DNA of 64,000 nucleotides from Micromonospora purpureochromogenes (GCF_900091515.1 NZ_LT607410.1:3410001-3474000); one strand, 5' to 3'; shown: positions 18,624 through 28,050, numbered from the stretch's first letter. Program-made: numbers and translations. The notes: a model not told the origin generated them from the sequence alone.

Positions 18624-18696
18624 GCCCCGGTGGCGCAGCGGAGAGCGCGCCGGTCTACGACACCGGAGAGCCCAGGTTCGAATCCTGGTCGGGGCA
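18624..18696 (+). tRNA. Atypical tRNA-Arg (ACG)
   Basis: 73 nt. Acceptor GCCCCGG/TCGGGGC (G7-U66 wobble), D stem GCGC/GCGC, anticodon stem CCGGT/ACCGG, loop CTACGAC, T arm CCAGG-TTCGAAT-CCTGG, discriminator A. If A34 is deaminated to inosine it reads CGT, CGC and CGA. All stems are intact; this is the most normal member of the array. Confidence 0.88.
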
Positions 18697-18730
18697 CGGT
18701 CCGTATCCGCCGGCGGTGGAGCGGAACCCT

Positions 18731-18803
18731 TGCGAGCTGGTGCAATCGGCAGCACAGCCGACTCTGGATCGGTCGTTCTCTGGGGGTTCCGGCCAGTCCG
18801 AGG
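18731..18803 (+). tRNA. Degenerate tRNA-Gln-like element (CTG)
   Basis: The 5' half is clearly tRNA-Gln-like: GTGC-AATCGGCA-GCAC D arm, anticodon stem GCCGA/TCGGT and loop CTCTGGA. The 3' half has only CTGG/CCAG around a nine-base loop GGGTTCCGG in place of a TTCGA T arm, and no 3' strand complementary to the 5' acceptor is found. It is a decayed gene, a chimera at an insertion boundary, or a tRNA-like RNA of another kind. Confidence 0.45.
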
Positions 18804-18961
18804 TGGACTTTCCACCGAAGTTCCGGCAGCTCAGTGGCTATTTTCTTGAACTCTAGCGATCACAACAGGTGTTGCGCAAGCGAGCTCGCTCCGTGGCGCC
18901 CAACCGGGTGAGCGGATGTTGATGTCGCCTCGGATCCTTGCCGCCGGGCCGACTGCTGTGC

Positions 18962-19057
18962 GCCGTTTGCGACGGATACGTCCTGCGCCTGCCGCCCTCC
19001 GCCGTCGACCTGCACAAGTTTCGACACGAGGTGACGGCTGCGTTGGCGGCCCAACGG
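18962..19057 (+). pseudogene. Fragment of a SARP/AfsR-type regulator (BTAD region)
   Basis: Translation gives CDGYVLRLPPSAVDLHKFR followed by HEVTAALAAQR. GY-L-L-PP-AVDLH-F is the junction between the DNA-binding and BTAD domains of SARP regulators. No start, helix-turn-helix or remaining BTAD is present, so only about 30 codons survive. It marks rearrangement at the left edge of the accessory island. The rest of 18804-19194 holds no confident gene. Confidence 0.5.
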
Positions 19058-19194
19058 TGTGGTCAGCGTGACCGCGCCGCCCTTGGTGGAACACAACTCT
19101 GTCGGTCCCGCGTGCCATCATCGAGTCACCCGAGCGCAACGGGGCCTCTCCTCCGGACCCGACTTGCCTGATTGGGACCAGTTTGAGGACGCGC

Positions 19195-22100
19195 ATGAAC
19201 CTGAGAGCGACGCACTACGGCTATGCATACCAGGACCTCATCACTGGCATCGCCCTCGTCGACCTCATGCTAGGCACCGCCGAAAGCATCACGGTCGACA
19301 CCAAGGGGTTCACGGGCGACCGGTTCGACGACCTGACTATCGGCTACAGGACCGGTCGGCGAGTCCGTTTCCAGATCAAGCACACGACTCTGGACCGCGA
19401 GCTCTCGAAGGACAGCTTCTCCGGAGACGGGAGGAGTCTCCGGCTCGACTTGCTGTACGGCGCTCTCCTGTCCGACCTGGACCAGCATCCCGGCACTACG
19501 TACCGGGTCATCGTCCGCGACGGCAACCCGGATCAGGACCTCGCCGCCGTGCTAAAACCCGTTGACGCGGCAGACGACCCTGGTGACCCGCTGCCGGGCG
19601 TCGCCACCCGCAGGTTCAAGTTCGACCCGACGGCCCTCCAGAAAACTGAACCCTGGAAAACGCGTCTTACCGGGCTCACTGAAGTGCAGATCCGCACGGC
19701 GTGCGAGTACCTCACGATCGACACCAGCGCCCCGGCTTCGACGCTCGACTTCTCCGCGCCCGGTCCCGCTGAGCGCGCGCTCCTACGTCGCGTTATCGAG
19801 GAGCTCGGCGCTGGCCGCACGCCCAACACCAACATTCTACCCGAATACGCGGCGCTCGCCTTGGCACACGCAGCCACTGGCGCCCGCGCACTCGACGGGA
19901 ACGTCGCGCGGGAACGCGTTCTGCCCCAAGTCGGGCTCACCACCGACTTCGGTGCCGTCACCGAAGGACACCCCATCGAAACGGCCGTCGTCGTGCCCCG
20001 GGCCGGCGCTACCGCCGACGTGCGCAAGCATGTCGACGCCGTCGCCCCCGCCGGCGGCCGCGTCGTCGTTACCGGCGAACCCGGTGTCGGCAAATCCTGG
20101 CTGTGCGAACAACTCGCAGACACCTACCGCGACGAAGGTTGGATTGTTGCCCGACACCACTGCTGGCTCGGTGCCACCGATATCAACCGGGAGGAGCGCG
20201 TCCTCACCGACGTTGTCATCGGAAGCCTTCTGCGGCAGCTCGAACAGATCGTGCCTGAAGCCACCACAGACCTGCGGCCCAGGTTCGCCGCTACCCCGGA
20301 AGCGCTCACCGTCGCAGTCCAGGCATGCCGCGAGACGCTCCCCCGGCAGAGCGTACTTCTCATCGTCGATGGTCTCGACCACGTCGACCGGGTCCTGGGC
20401 CGGCGTACCAGCCAGCAGACGGACCCCTCACGCCTATTGGTTGACCAGCTTGCCGCCATCGACCTGCCGCCCGGCGTATGCATGCTCATCGCCAGCCAAC
20501 CCGGTTCCCACCTCGCCAATGCAGCACCCGGTGCCGGCGACCCCGTCCCGATGCCCCGCATGTCGTGGGAGGAGATCCGCACTCTCGCGACCAAGCACGG
20601 GCTGCTCACCGAACCCGGGGGGACCGAGCCGCTCGATGACGACGACGAACACACCATCGTCGACCTGGTCCACGACCGCTCCGGCGGCAACGCGCTATAC
20701 GCCACCTACCTGTGTCGGTACGCGACCCACACCTCGCCGCTCGACGACGACGTAGCACCGGGCACGGTCAGCGACATCATTCACCGGCTGACGCGTGTCC
20801 CCGACACGGCCACTGACGTCGGTGCATACTACGAGTACCTGCTTGGCGCGATGACCGCCGACCAGTTGTTCGCCATCGGTACCCTCGCGCTGTGCGACTT
20901 CGCGCTGTCCGCGAACGAGCTCGGCGAACTGCTTCCCCCGGTGATGAAGCCGTTTTTAGCGCCCGCTCTCAAGACGCTTGCACCCGTGCTGAACTCGCAA
21001 CCCGGCCTCGGTGGCCTGCGCATCCATCACGAAAGCTTTAGCCGGCACATCCTGCGCGGCAAGGACGACGAGTGGGTCGCCTCCATCCGTGAAAGCGCGG
21101 CCGCGTGGCTCGCGGCTCGCGGTTTCTTCACCGACGCGCGGGCGTTCCGGCACCTTCCCGAACTCCTCGCGCACCTGGACCGGTACGACGAACTGAAGGA
21201 GCTCATCCAGCCGGGCTTCGTCGCCGAAGGCATCCGCGCGTTCCAACCGCCGGAGGCGCTTCAGCGGGTCGTCGGGATCGTTGCCCGTGAAAGCGAAGCA
21301 CGACTCGACTGGCCAACGCTGATCACCTGCGTCGAGACCCGCAAGTCAATTGACACCTACGAGACCGAGTCGCTGACCGACTCGATCGTCGAGTACTCGG
21401 ACGTCGTGGTGGCCATCGTCGGTGCCGACTTCGTAGCCGAGCGACTCATGTACGAAGGACGGCCCACATTCCCGTCACGGTGGGGGCTCCGCCTCTGTGA
21501 GTCCGTGGACCGAGCCGGGGCTGCGGCCCCCTGGAAGGCGTACATCGACGTCCGAGAGTCCGAGTCGAAACGCGAACGCTCCACCTACAGCTCCGACCGC
21601 GACGGCACCCTCCACCTCGCCATCCAGCTCGGTGCGCTGCGCCTCCGCAATCAGCGTGGTGACATCCCGCCGAACCTGGCCGAACAGGTTGCCGAGAACC
21701 TCGAACTCGACCACGACGCGTCCCTCGAAGAGCTCGTCGACGTGTTCACCGCCGGTCTCCCGGCAGGGTCCATGCCGGACGTTGCCGCCGCGATGACCGA
21801 CCCCAACAAGGCGGCCCGGGTATACCTGAGACTCGCCGACCTCGCCGCAGCCGAGACACCCGGCCTACCCGATCAGGCCGACTTCGCCCGGCAGGCGTGG
21901 ACGCTTGCGCCGGTACTCGACATCGTCGGGTACCTGAACCACGGCATCCCCGCCGGTGACGTTCTCGAAGGGCTGGGAACCAACGACCTTGAAGCGGACA
22001 TCCAGGCCGCCACCGACGCCGTCCTCGACGGTCGTTCCGCCAACTACGGCGACATTCAACGGTGGCTTTCGCTCCTCACGCTCGCCCACGCCCTCGACCG

Positions 22101-24402
22101 GTCCATCCCGCTCAAGTACGCCAGCCAGCTCGCGGGCGTCGGCTTCTATCGCGCCTGGCTGCGGTACGCGGTGGCTACCATCGGCGTCGCAGACGACGTC
22201 GCCGCCGATGTCACCAGGGCCGAAGCAGCCTCCACGGCCGTCCTAGTCGCGCTCGCTGACCTCGCGGCTGAAGCACACCCGTTCACCGGGGACCCGAGGG
22301 CGTGCGACCTGTATTCCATTCACTCACTCGTTCACAAGGTCGTCGAGAACTCCCTCATCGTCGTCCAACCCAGCGACCTCGGCCCGGTGCTCACCCACCT
22401 CATCGCCATCGGCGACGGCACCACCACCACGACCAACTTCGGACTACCCGAGAGCGGGCCCCTTACAACCAATGACCTCCTCAAGATCCTGTCTCGCGTC
22501 TCCGACCACATCGGCGTCGACGCCATCCACGCCCTGATCAAGGTCATCCGGGACCGACGCCGTGACACCAACACCCAGTACAGCGTCACCGCCAACTTCG
22601 AACTCGCAACCGCCCGCATCTGCGTCATCGCCGGCGCGAAGGATGAAGCCGACGAATGTTGGCGCCGCGCCTGCCTGCTCCTTGCAAGCTACGGCGGACA
22701 CAAAGACCCCACCATCTTGGAAATCATCGACAGCATCCACGACATCGCCGACGTCGACATCGACGCCGCACGCGCATGCCTGGAGAAGCTCGTCGATCTC
22801 GTCTACCTGGTGCGGCAGCACACCAATGGCCGCGGCACCTCAGGCTTCGTGACCCGGTGGTGGGAGGAGGCCGCAACCATTGATCCGATCGCTGCGGGCA
22901 TCGACGGCGCGGACACCCTCCTCGCCATGCTTGGGTTCGAGGACGTGCGCGCGTACACCGCACACACGCACCTACTCGAAACCCAGGTCATGACCGCGGA
23001 TCCCATCGTCCTGGCGGCCCTGCGACTCGCCGTCGGGACGGGCTGGCGTCGCCCGACCACGGACCTTGAGCTCCTCACCCGGCTCGCGAATGAGCTCGGC
23101 AGGAGCCCGCAGACGGACGTGATGCTCGCCATCGTCGCGAACAACGTCGCGGCGACCTACGACGACCAGCCGATGCTTTACTCCAGCGACCAGCCCAAGT
23201 CCGCGGTGACACCGGAGCTTGTCGACGCAGTCGTCCGATTGGGTGGCGCAGCTTTCCCGGCCCGGACGCCGCGCCCGGAGCAGAAGCGGAACAGCGCATG
23301 GGACTCCAACCCGAAGCCTGACCGGCTGGAGTTGCAGAAGCGGCTCGTGAGCGACCAGCGTCCCATCGTCCTCGAAGGCCGGGCGGGTGCGATACTCGCG
23401 GCACGAGAGTTCGACAACCAGCGGTATCGGGACGACGCGGCTCCCAGGTGGGACCTTGACGCGGTCACGAACGCCATCGGATGGCGCATCATCGAAGCGA
23501 CCCTGACCTATGGTGCAGAGGCGGGTATCGGGCTAGTTGAAGACGTCGCCCGTGAGGTGTCCCGATTTTCCGATAACGAGGTGTTCGCTGGTCTTGGCGA
23601 GGGCCTCGCCGCCCGCTGCGACGGCACCAGCGACGCGTTGAGGACGGTCGCCAGCCACTGTCTCACGCTCGCTTACATCCGTATCCGCGGCGGGGGCGGG
23701 TGGCGCGCGTTCGCCGGACGGGAACGTGTAAACCTGTGGACCACAGCACAAGAGCTGGATTCGGTTACCGCGGAGCGGACGCTGGCGTCGGCGGTCACCG
23801 AGACGGTTGATTCAGATGCGCAGCGCACGTACGGGGTAACGCAGGCTGTGGTTGCAGCGTTCGCTTCGACGCCGACCGGCGCGCCGGGTGGTACGGCGGT
23901 CGAGTGTTGGGAGGCTGCATTCCCGGTCATCCAACATCGGCTCCCGGGGATCGCGGAACGGGCCGGTCACACGTACCGGCCGACCGTGGCTCCTGACTCG
24001 CAGGATGCATTGGATGTCGCGTTGGCGACGCTTGCGTTGGCGACGATCTCTCAGCCGGTGCGCGCGGACCTGCGGCAGACGCTCCTCGCCACCGCACTCG
24101 TGGTGACGTGCCGCCCGAGGATCGGGCAGGCAGCACTCGTCCATGTACTGCGAGCTGGCTTGGACGCAGGCCGAACCACATGGCTGTTGGACGTCGTACG
24201 CACCTGCCTGCCGATTGGCGATCTGACTGATGAGATGGCGTCAGAGTTGACGCAGCTGGCTGGAACGGATTGGTTGTCAGTGCGCGTGCTCGCGGGCCGG
24301 ATCCTGGACGCACACGGCCGTCCGGTTCCGTACCCGACGGCGACCGAACCCGCCCCGAAGGTACGAGCTGCCTTCCACGACCTCATGAGGAAGCGCGAAT
24401 GA
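19195..24402 (+). CDS. Avs-like protein: Cap4-type nuclease motif, P-loop NTPase, long helical C-terminus
   Basis: A 1735-residue protein. Residues 8-63 carry a PD-(D/E)XK pattern: YGYAYQ (Gln13), FDDLTI (Asp45/46) and FQIKH (Gln60-x-Lys62), as in Cap4/DUF4297 nuclease effectors. A STAND-like NTPase follows, with Walker A GEPGVGKS at 294-301 and Walker B LLIVDGLDH at about 388-396. The remaining ~1100 residues are mostly predicted helix, like the sensor arms of antiviral STAND (Avs) ATPases that recognise phage proteins and then cleave DNA. ATG at 19195 is set by GAGGA 5 bases upstream. The stop overlaps the next start (ATGA). Base composition is visibly less GC-rich than the flanks, suggesting acquisition. 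The Avs assignment rests on architecture only. Confidence 0.75.
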   Translation: MNLRATHYGYAYQDLITGIALVDLMLGTAESITVDTKGFTGDRFDDLTIGYRTGRRVRFQIKHTTLDRELSKDSFSGDGRSLRLDLLYGALLSDLDQHPGTTYRVIVRDGNPDQDLAAVLKPVDAADDPGDPLPGVATRRFKFDPTALQKTEPWKTRLTGLTEVQIRTACEYLTIDTSAPASTLDFSAPGPAERALLRRVIEELGAGRTPNTNILPEYAALALAHAATGARALDGNVARERVLPQVGLTTDFGAVTEGHPIETAVVVPRAGATADVRKHVDAVAPAGGRVVVTGEPGVGKSWLCEQLADTYRDEGWIVARHHCWLGATDINREERVLTDVVIGSLLRQLEQIVPEATTDLRPRFAATPEALTVAVQACRETLPRQSVLLIVDGLDHVDRVLGRRTSQQTDPSRLLVDQLAAIDLPPGVCMLIASQPGSHLANAAPGAGDPVPMPRMSWEEIRTLATKHGLLTEPGGTEPLDDDDEHTIVDLVHDRSGGNALYATYLCRYATHTSPLDDDVAPGTVSDIIHRLTRVPDTATDVGAYYEYLLGAMTADQLFAIGTLALCDFALSANELGELLPPVMKPFLAPALKTLAPVLNSQPGLGGLRIHHESFSRHILRGKDDEWVASIRESAAAWLAARGFFTDARAFRHLPELLAHLDRYDELKELIQPGFVAEGIRAFQPPEALQRVVGIVARESEARLDWPTLITCVETRKSIDTYETESLTDSIVEYSDVVVAIVGADFVAERLMYEGRPTFPSRWGLRLCESVDRAGAAAPWKAYIDVRESESKRERSTYSSDRDGTLHLAIQLGALRLRNQRGDIPPNLAEQVAENLELDHDASLEELVDVFTAGLPAGSMPDVAAAMTDPNKAARVYLRLADLAAAETPGLPDQADFARQAWTLAPVLDIVGYLNHGIPAGDVLEGLGTNDLEADIQAATDAVLDGRSANYGDIQRWLSLLTLAHALDRSIPLKYASQLAGVGFYRAWLRYAVATIGVADDVAADVTRAEAASTAVLVALADLAAEAHPFTGDPRACDLYSIHSLVHKVVENSLIVVQPSDLGPVLTHLIAIGDGTTTTTNFGLPESGPLTTNDLLKILSRVSDHIGVDAIHALIKVIRDRRRDTNTQYSVTANFELATARICVIAGAKDEADECWRRACLLLASYGGHKDPTILEIIDSIHDIADVDIDAARACLEKLVDLVYLVRQHTNGRGTSGFVTRWWEEAATIDPIAAGIDGADTLLAMLGFEDVRAYTAHTHLLETQVMTADPIVLAALRLAVGTGWRRPTTDLELLTRLANELGRSPQTDVMLAIVANNVAATYDDQPMLYSSDQPKSAVTPELVDAVVRLGGAAFPARTPRPEQKRNSAWDSNPKPDRLELQKRLVSDQRPIVLEGRAGAILAAREFDNQRYRDDAAPRWDLDAVTNAIGWRIIEATLTYGAEAGIGLVEDVAREVSRFSDNEVFAGLGEGLAARCDGTSDALRTVASHCLTLAYIRIRGGGGWRAFAGRERVNLWTTAQELDSVTAERTLASAVTETVDSDAQRTYGVTQAVVAAFASTPTGAPGGTAVECWEAAFPVIQHRLPGIAERAGHTYRPTVAPDSQDALDVALATLALATISQPVRADLRQTLLATALVVTCRPRIGQAALVHVLRAGLDAGRTTWLLDVVRTCLPIGDLTDEMASELTQLAGTDWLSVRVLAGRILDAHGRPVPYPTATEPAPKVRAAFHDLMRKRE

Positions 24403-25565
24403 CGTCGGCGACACCGGAGGAACGGGCTGAAGGGTTCGTGACTCTGTTTCTCGATGACCGCCTTGAGGATGCGAACGAGCCCCCGGGATTGCGTGAAGCA
24501 ATCGTCGACCGGCTTGTCGGGCAGGTTGACGACATCGGGAAACGCTTCGGCGAACAGATCGACCATCTGCGATCATCGTGGGCCAGACGGATGCCGGACG
24601 CGTATCTCGCGGACGAAGAAGTCGTTGAGAACGAGCTGCAGATGGGTGCTGCCGGCATCCGGACCGCACGAGCGCTAGAAGGAGTTCTATCAGACCCCCG
24701 ACGATTCGAACAGACTCTCGCGCAACGCTTGGCACCGAACGCGCGATGGGCGCTGCGCAGCGAGGCATCAAGGGTTCCACGGCCCCCAACTCGAGCCAGT
24801 GTGCTCGACTGGTCGCTGACACCCATCCCGTGGGTCGATGACGACGCTGAGTGGCCTCCCGCCGGCGCGGTCGCCCTCGCGGATGTCCGGCAACTCACTT
24901 GTGCAGACGGCGGGCCGGCGCGCGTAAGCGAGGAGCCGTACAAAGGATGGGTCCAGCTCGGGATGTTCGAGCGGCAAGCAACACTGGCCAACCGCCACCC
25001 CGACATCGCAGCCCGGCAAATACTCGTCGCAACCGGACTCGAGGCGTGCGACGGTCCACCACCCGTCAACAGCATGCCACTCTCCCGCGCCGCACCGGAC
25101 CCGTGGGCCATCTGCTGCGACGACCTCGCACCAGGCCTCGACGCCGAACGTGCCCGCATCGCCCTCAGCTCCACCCGGGGACCCCTCGCCGCACTCGTCG
25201 ACTACGAGGGCCAACCGGGCGCCCCAGCGCATGACCGTGGAGTTGGACTCCAACGTTTCACGCTCGTCCCCCGGATCGAAGTTGTCGCCCTTCTCGGGCT
25301 CCGCCCCGAAACCCCAGCATTACGTCACGTCCTTGTCGACGACAGCGGCGCAGCAATTGTCGGGCGGCAATGGCGCGGTTTCCTCATCCACGATGGCAGA
25401 TACAGTCCACTCGAACCAGCCGTCCACGGAGCCGATCTAATCCTCCGCCCCGACCTTTACGAAATCCTCGTAAACACCGTCGGTAAGGATCGACTTTCCC
25501 TCGGCGTGACCGTCAGGCATTCCGAGAACGCGCCATCACCCGCCGCACCGAAAGGCAACGATTGA
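24399..25565 (+). CDS. Unknown protein coupled to the Avs-like gene
   Basis: A 388-residue soluble protein that I cannot assign. The start ATG overlaps the preceding stop in ATGA, with GAGGA upstream inside the large gene, so the two are translationally coupled. The N-terminal 130 residues look helical and charged (EERAEGFVTLFLDDRLEDANE); the remainder is mixed with several Trp and Pro (DWSLTPIPWVDDDAEWPP). No P-loop, signal peptide or membrane segment is seen. Coupling suggests a partner such as an inhibitor, second effector or adaptor of the defence-like NTPase. Confidence 0.8.
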   Translation: MTSATPEERAEGFVTLFLDDRLEDANEPPGLREAIVDRLVGQVDDIGKRFGEQIDHLRSSWARRMPDAYLADEEVVENELQMGAAGIRTARALEGVLSDPRRFEQTLAQRLAPNARWALRSEASRVPRPPTRASVLDWSLTPIPWVDDDAEWPPAGAVALADVRQLTCADGGPARVSEEPYKGWVQLGMFERQATLANRHPDIAARQILVATGLEACDGPPPVNSMPLSRAAPDPWAICCDDLAPGLDAERARIALSSTRGPLAALVDYEGQPGAPAHDRGVGLQRFTLVPRIEVVALLGLRPETPALRHVLVDDSGAAIVGRQWRGFLIHDGRYSPLEPAVHGADLILRPDLYEILVNTVGKDRLSLGVTVRHSENAPSPAAPKGND

Positions 25566-25653
25566 CGCGCCTCGTCCCTCCATGTTGAGACTCCTCTTCG
25601 CCGCACACCGAGGGAACTCACTCAACCCGTTCGACTAGCGAAGGTGACAGGCG

Positions 25654-26292
25654 TTGACCGATGTACTGATCGCGGCGGCGCTGACGCTGCTCGGGTGCGC
25701 GGGCTTGTGGAAAGCCTGGCGGTTCCGTCATGGCCGCGCACCCGAACTCGGCGACAGCAGGTTCGGCTACCTCATGCTGCCCGCCGGAGCCGCTTTCCTC
25801 ACCGCCGCGGTCGGGCTCCTCGCCGAAGCCTTCGTCGACACGACGTCCGACCCCGCGGCTGTCCTCGGCGTCCTCACCGCCATCCTGCTGATCACGGCGA
25901 TGATCTTCGCCGTGATCAAGCCGGGATTCCTCGCCCCCAGACCGGACGGGCACCCAGGCTCATGGCCGGCGGCGGACCGGACCACGCCGGCCGCGGCCGA
26001 CCCCGCCCCGCGACTGCAAGATCCGATCAAGAGCTCCGAACTCGTCCCCGCCTGGCAGAACAGGGTCTGGTACCGGGCGGTGACCGGCGCGTTCATCACC
26101 ACCATGGTCATCTCCCTCGGACTGTCCGCCTTCTGGTTCGACGACTTCGACGAAGGCACCGACGCGACCGACGTACGCCGCATGGCCGTCATGTTCGCCG
26201 TGCTCCTGCCGCTGTTCTGGATCGTCCTGGCGCGGCGCCGGCGCCGGCGGGCCGGCCGGCTCCACGACGACGGCACCAGACGCCGAGGCTGA
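25654..26292 (+). CDS. Membrane protein of unknown function
   Basis: A 212-residue protein with about five membrane segments (near 3-20, 38-60, 68-90, 142-161 and 175-196), a Pro/Ala-rich cytoplasmic linker at 90-135 and a basic C-terminus RRRRRRAGR. The TTG start at 25654 is supported by AAGGTGA upstream. No family is recognised. It follows the unknown coupled gene by 88 bp and may be a membrane component of the same locus or an unrelated passenger. Confidence 0.7.
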   Translation: MTDVLIAAALTLLGCAGLWKAWRFRHGRAPELGDSRFGYLMLPAGAAFLTAAVGLLAEAFVDTTSDPAAVLGVLTAILLITAMIFAVIKPGFLAPRPDGHPGSWPAADRTTPAAADPAPRLQDPIKSSELVPAWQNRVWYRAVTGAFITTMVISLGLSAFWFDDFDEGTDATDVRRMAVMFAVLLPLFWIVLARRRRRRAGRLHDDGTRRRG

Positions 26293-26302
26293 GGCGGGTC
26301 AC

Positions 26303-26644
26303 TTGCGTATTCTCATCACGGGGGCGCCCGGATTCCTCGGCCGTGCGGTCGCACGGGCGCTCAGCGAGGCCGGCCACGAGCTGACTCTGGTGACACATCA
26401 GCGCAAGATGCCGCGTCGTTCTCTTCGCATGACGCGGCCGAGGGGGACGTACGGGACACGAGATTTCGCCGTGTTGTCCTGGAATCCGGCAAACACGACC
26501 GGGTCCGTCATCTGGCCGCGCTTGTGCCCGGACGTGCTGGCCCGGCTGCTAGACACCGTCAGTGAGACCCGACTCCGCACCGCCACCTTCGCGAGCCACC
26601 AAATTAGCGGCGAGGACGTCGACGAGGAGCAGTCAGCGTGTTAG
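26303..26644 (+). pseudogene. Truncated NAD(P)-dependent epimerase-like gene
   Basis: The first ~35 codons (MRILITGAPGFLGRAVARAL, then SEAGHELTLV) are the nucleotide-binding start of an atypical SDR/epimerase. After about residue 36 the frame continues as low-complexity sequence with no family resemblance and stops after 113 codons. The family is normally about 300 residues. I read this as a 5' fragment joined to unrelated DNA, consistent with a mosaic island. Confidence 0.55.
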
Positions 26645-26679
26645 TACACACGTACCAAAGCCCGTTGTATGGTGCGTGA
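26644..26679 (+). promoter_or_regulatory. Promoter and operator candidate for the accessory lexA
   Basis: TATGGT at 26668-26673 lies six bases before the ATG, implying a leaderless mRNA. GTAC-ACAC-GTAC at 26644-26655 overlaps the expected -35 region. It does not resemble the usual actinobacterial SOS box (GAAC-N4-GTTC), so this LexA may recognise a different operator. Confidence 0.4.
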
Positions 26680-27330
26680 ATGACAACCTCCAATGGTGCC
26701 GAGGTCGAGCCGCCCCACATCAGCGCCAAGCAGCAGCGCATCCTGACTGTTATCCGCGATTGGATCCAGCCGCACGGCTACCCACCCACCGTTCGCGAGA
26801 TCGGTGCAGCGGTCGGGCTTGGCTCCCCCTCGTCCGTGGCGCACCACCTGAACATGCTGGAACGGCGCGGCCTCCTGCGTCGAGAGGCGAACGCATCCAG
26901 GGCGGTCGACATCCGTAGGGCGCAGGTTGGCCCGGCATCGAACGGAGCGGACGAGCCAGGCGTCAAAGTTCCCGTGCTTGGCACTATCGCTGCCGGCGCC
27001 CCTATCCTCGCAGAGGAACACGTGGAGGACGAGCTGAGGCTGCCTCGCAACCTAGTCGGGCACGGCACACTGTTCGCTCTGCTAGTTAAGGGCGAATCCA
27101 TGATCGAGGCGGCGATCTGCGACGGAGACGTTGTCGTCGTGCGCCGGCAGGCGGTCGCCGAGAACGGCGACATCGTCGCCGCGATGATCGAGGGCGAGGC
27201 GACGGTCAAGGCCTACCGGACCCGCGACGGTCGCGTCGAGCTCGTCCCGCGAAATCCGCTCTACGAGGTGATCTCCGCCGAACACGCGGTCATCCTGGGC
27301 AAGGTCGTCTGTGTGCTTCGGCGCGTCTAG
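26680..27330 (+). CDS. lexA: LexA-family repressor (accessory copy)
   Basis: A 216-residue LexA. The N-terminal winged helix includes KQQRILTVIRDWIQPHGYPP and VREIGAAVGLGSPSSV; the Ala-Gly cleavage site is in TIAAGAP; the catalytic dyad is Ser in VKGESMI and Lys in ATVKAYR. All parts for RecA-stimulated self-cleavage are present, so DNA damage could derepress its targets. The chromosome should have a housekeeping lexA elsewhere, making this a mobile or island copy. Its location within an island holding a nuclease-NTPase suggests damage-linked control of the island, which is inference. Confidence 0.93.
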   Translation: MTTSNGAEVEPPHISAKQQRILTVIRDWIQPHGYPPTVREIGAAVGLGSPSSVAHHLNMLERRGLLRREANASRAVDIRRAQVGPASNGADEPGVKVPVLGTIAAGAPILAEEHVEDELRLPRNLVGHGTLFALLVKGESMIEAAICDGDVVVVRRQAVAENGDIVAAMIEGEATVKAYRTRDGRVELVPRNPLYEVISAEHAVILGKVVCVLRRV

Positions 27331-27644
27331 CGTCAGGCCGACGTTTGAGCCGTGCTGCTGCCGTGTGCGGAGCAGATCCAGCTCAAGCGCCCGCAAATGG
27401 CGAGCGTGCAGAAGGCCGACAGCACGTCAATCCGACGTCTACCCCAGTTCCCACGCGGTCCACCTGACCACCCATGGCCGTTCGGGTCGCGTGGCCGGAA
27501 GCGGCTGATCCCCAAACAGTACTGCTCCTACCGCCTCGGCCGCTGCCCGCATCTCCGCCTCCGGGTCCCGCAGCGGATCACACACCACCATCAGGAGATC
27601 GCCGTGCACGAGTGTCTGGGCGGGGTGGCCCGTCTGCTGCCTGA
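27331..27644. other. Gap without a confident gene
   Basis: About 310 bases between lexA and the nuclease-like ORF. A minus-strand frame at 27439-27696 (ending VVRWTAWELG) is open but has no convincing start or homology. I see no repeats or tRNAs here. Confidence 0.5.
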
Positions 27645-28034
27645 TCCGGCGGTGCCGCGGAAGCCGACGTTGCAGACGTAGACGAAGGTAAGGCAATCGC
27701 TTGGTTCTCGGAGCGGGGCTACGTCGTTTCGCTGCCGGTAGAGCCTGCGATCTACGACCTCATCGTCGACTCGCCGAACGGCCTCGATCGGATCCAGGTG
27801 AAGTCGTCGACGACAACGAGCCGTACCGTGAAGTTCACCCGGACTGTCTACGACAACCAGCAGCCGGGACGGACATCCACCGGTTACTTCCGGTCGGCAC
27901 CATACGAACCCGACGAGATCGACTACTTCTTCGTCGTCCTTGGCGACGGCTCGATGTATGTGCTGCCGTATGAAGTGATTGGACGGCGCAGCACGGCCAA
28001 CATGGGCGAGAGGTACGAGGAGTTTCGGGTGTAG
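27645..28034 (+). pseudogene. PD-(D/E)XK endonuclease-like ORF lacking a canonical start
   Basis: The frame is open from 27645 to TAG 28032. It encodes DEGKAIAWFSERGYVVSLPV, then YDLIVDSPNG and RIQVKSSTT, and ends MGERYEEFRV. YDLI...D plus Q-V-K is the pattern of the group-I-intron-associated PD-(D/E)XK family. No ATG, GTG or TTG precedes the nuclease core in this frame: the first is GTG 27798, which would remove the catalytic half. Either the 5' end is lost or frameshifted, or a non-standard codon is used. It directly precedes the second tRNA cluster. Confidence 0.55.
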
Positions 28035-28050
28035 CCAGTAGTTGCGTCTT

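Noticed and set aside
27439..27696. Minus-strand 85-residue ORF between lexA and the nuclease-like ORF
   Set aside because: Composition is mildly protein-like (PEAEMRAAAEAVGAVLFGDQ) but there is no convincing start or homology, and it overlaps the nuclease frame.
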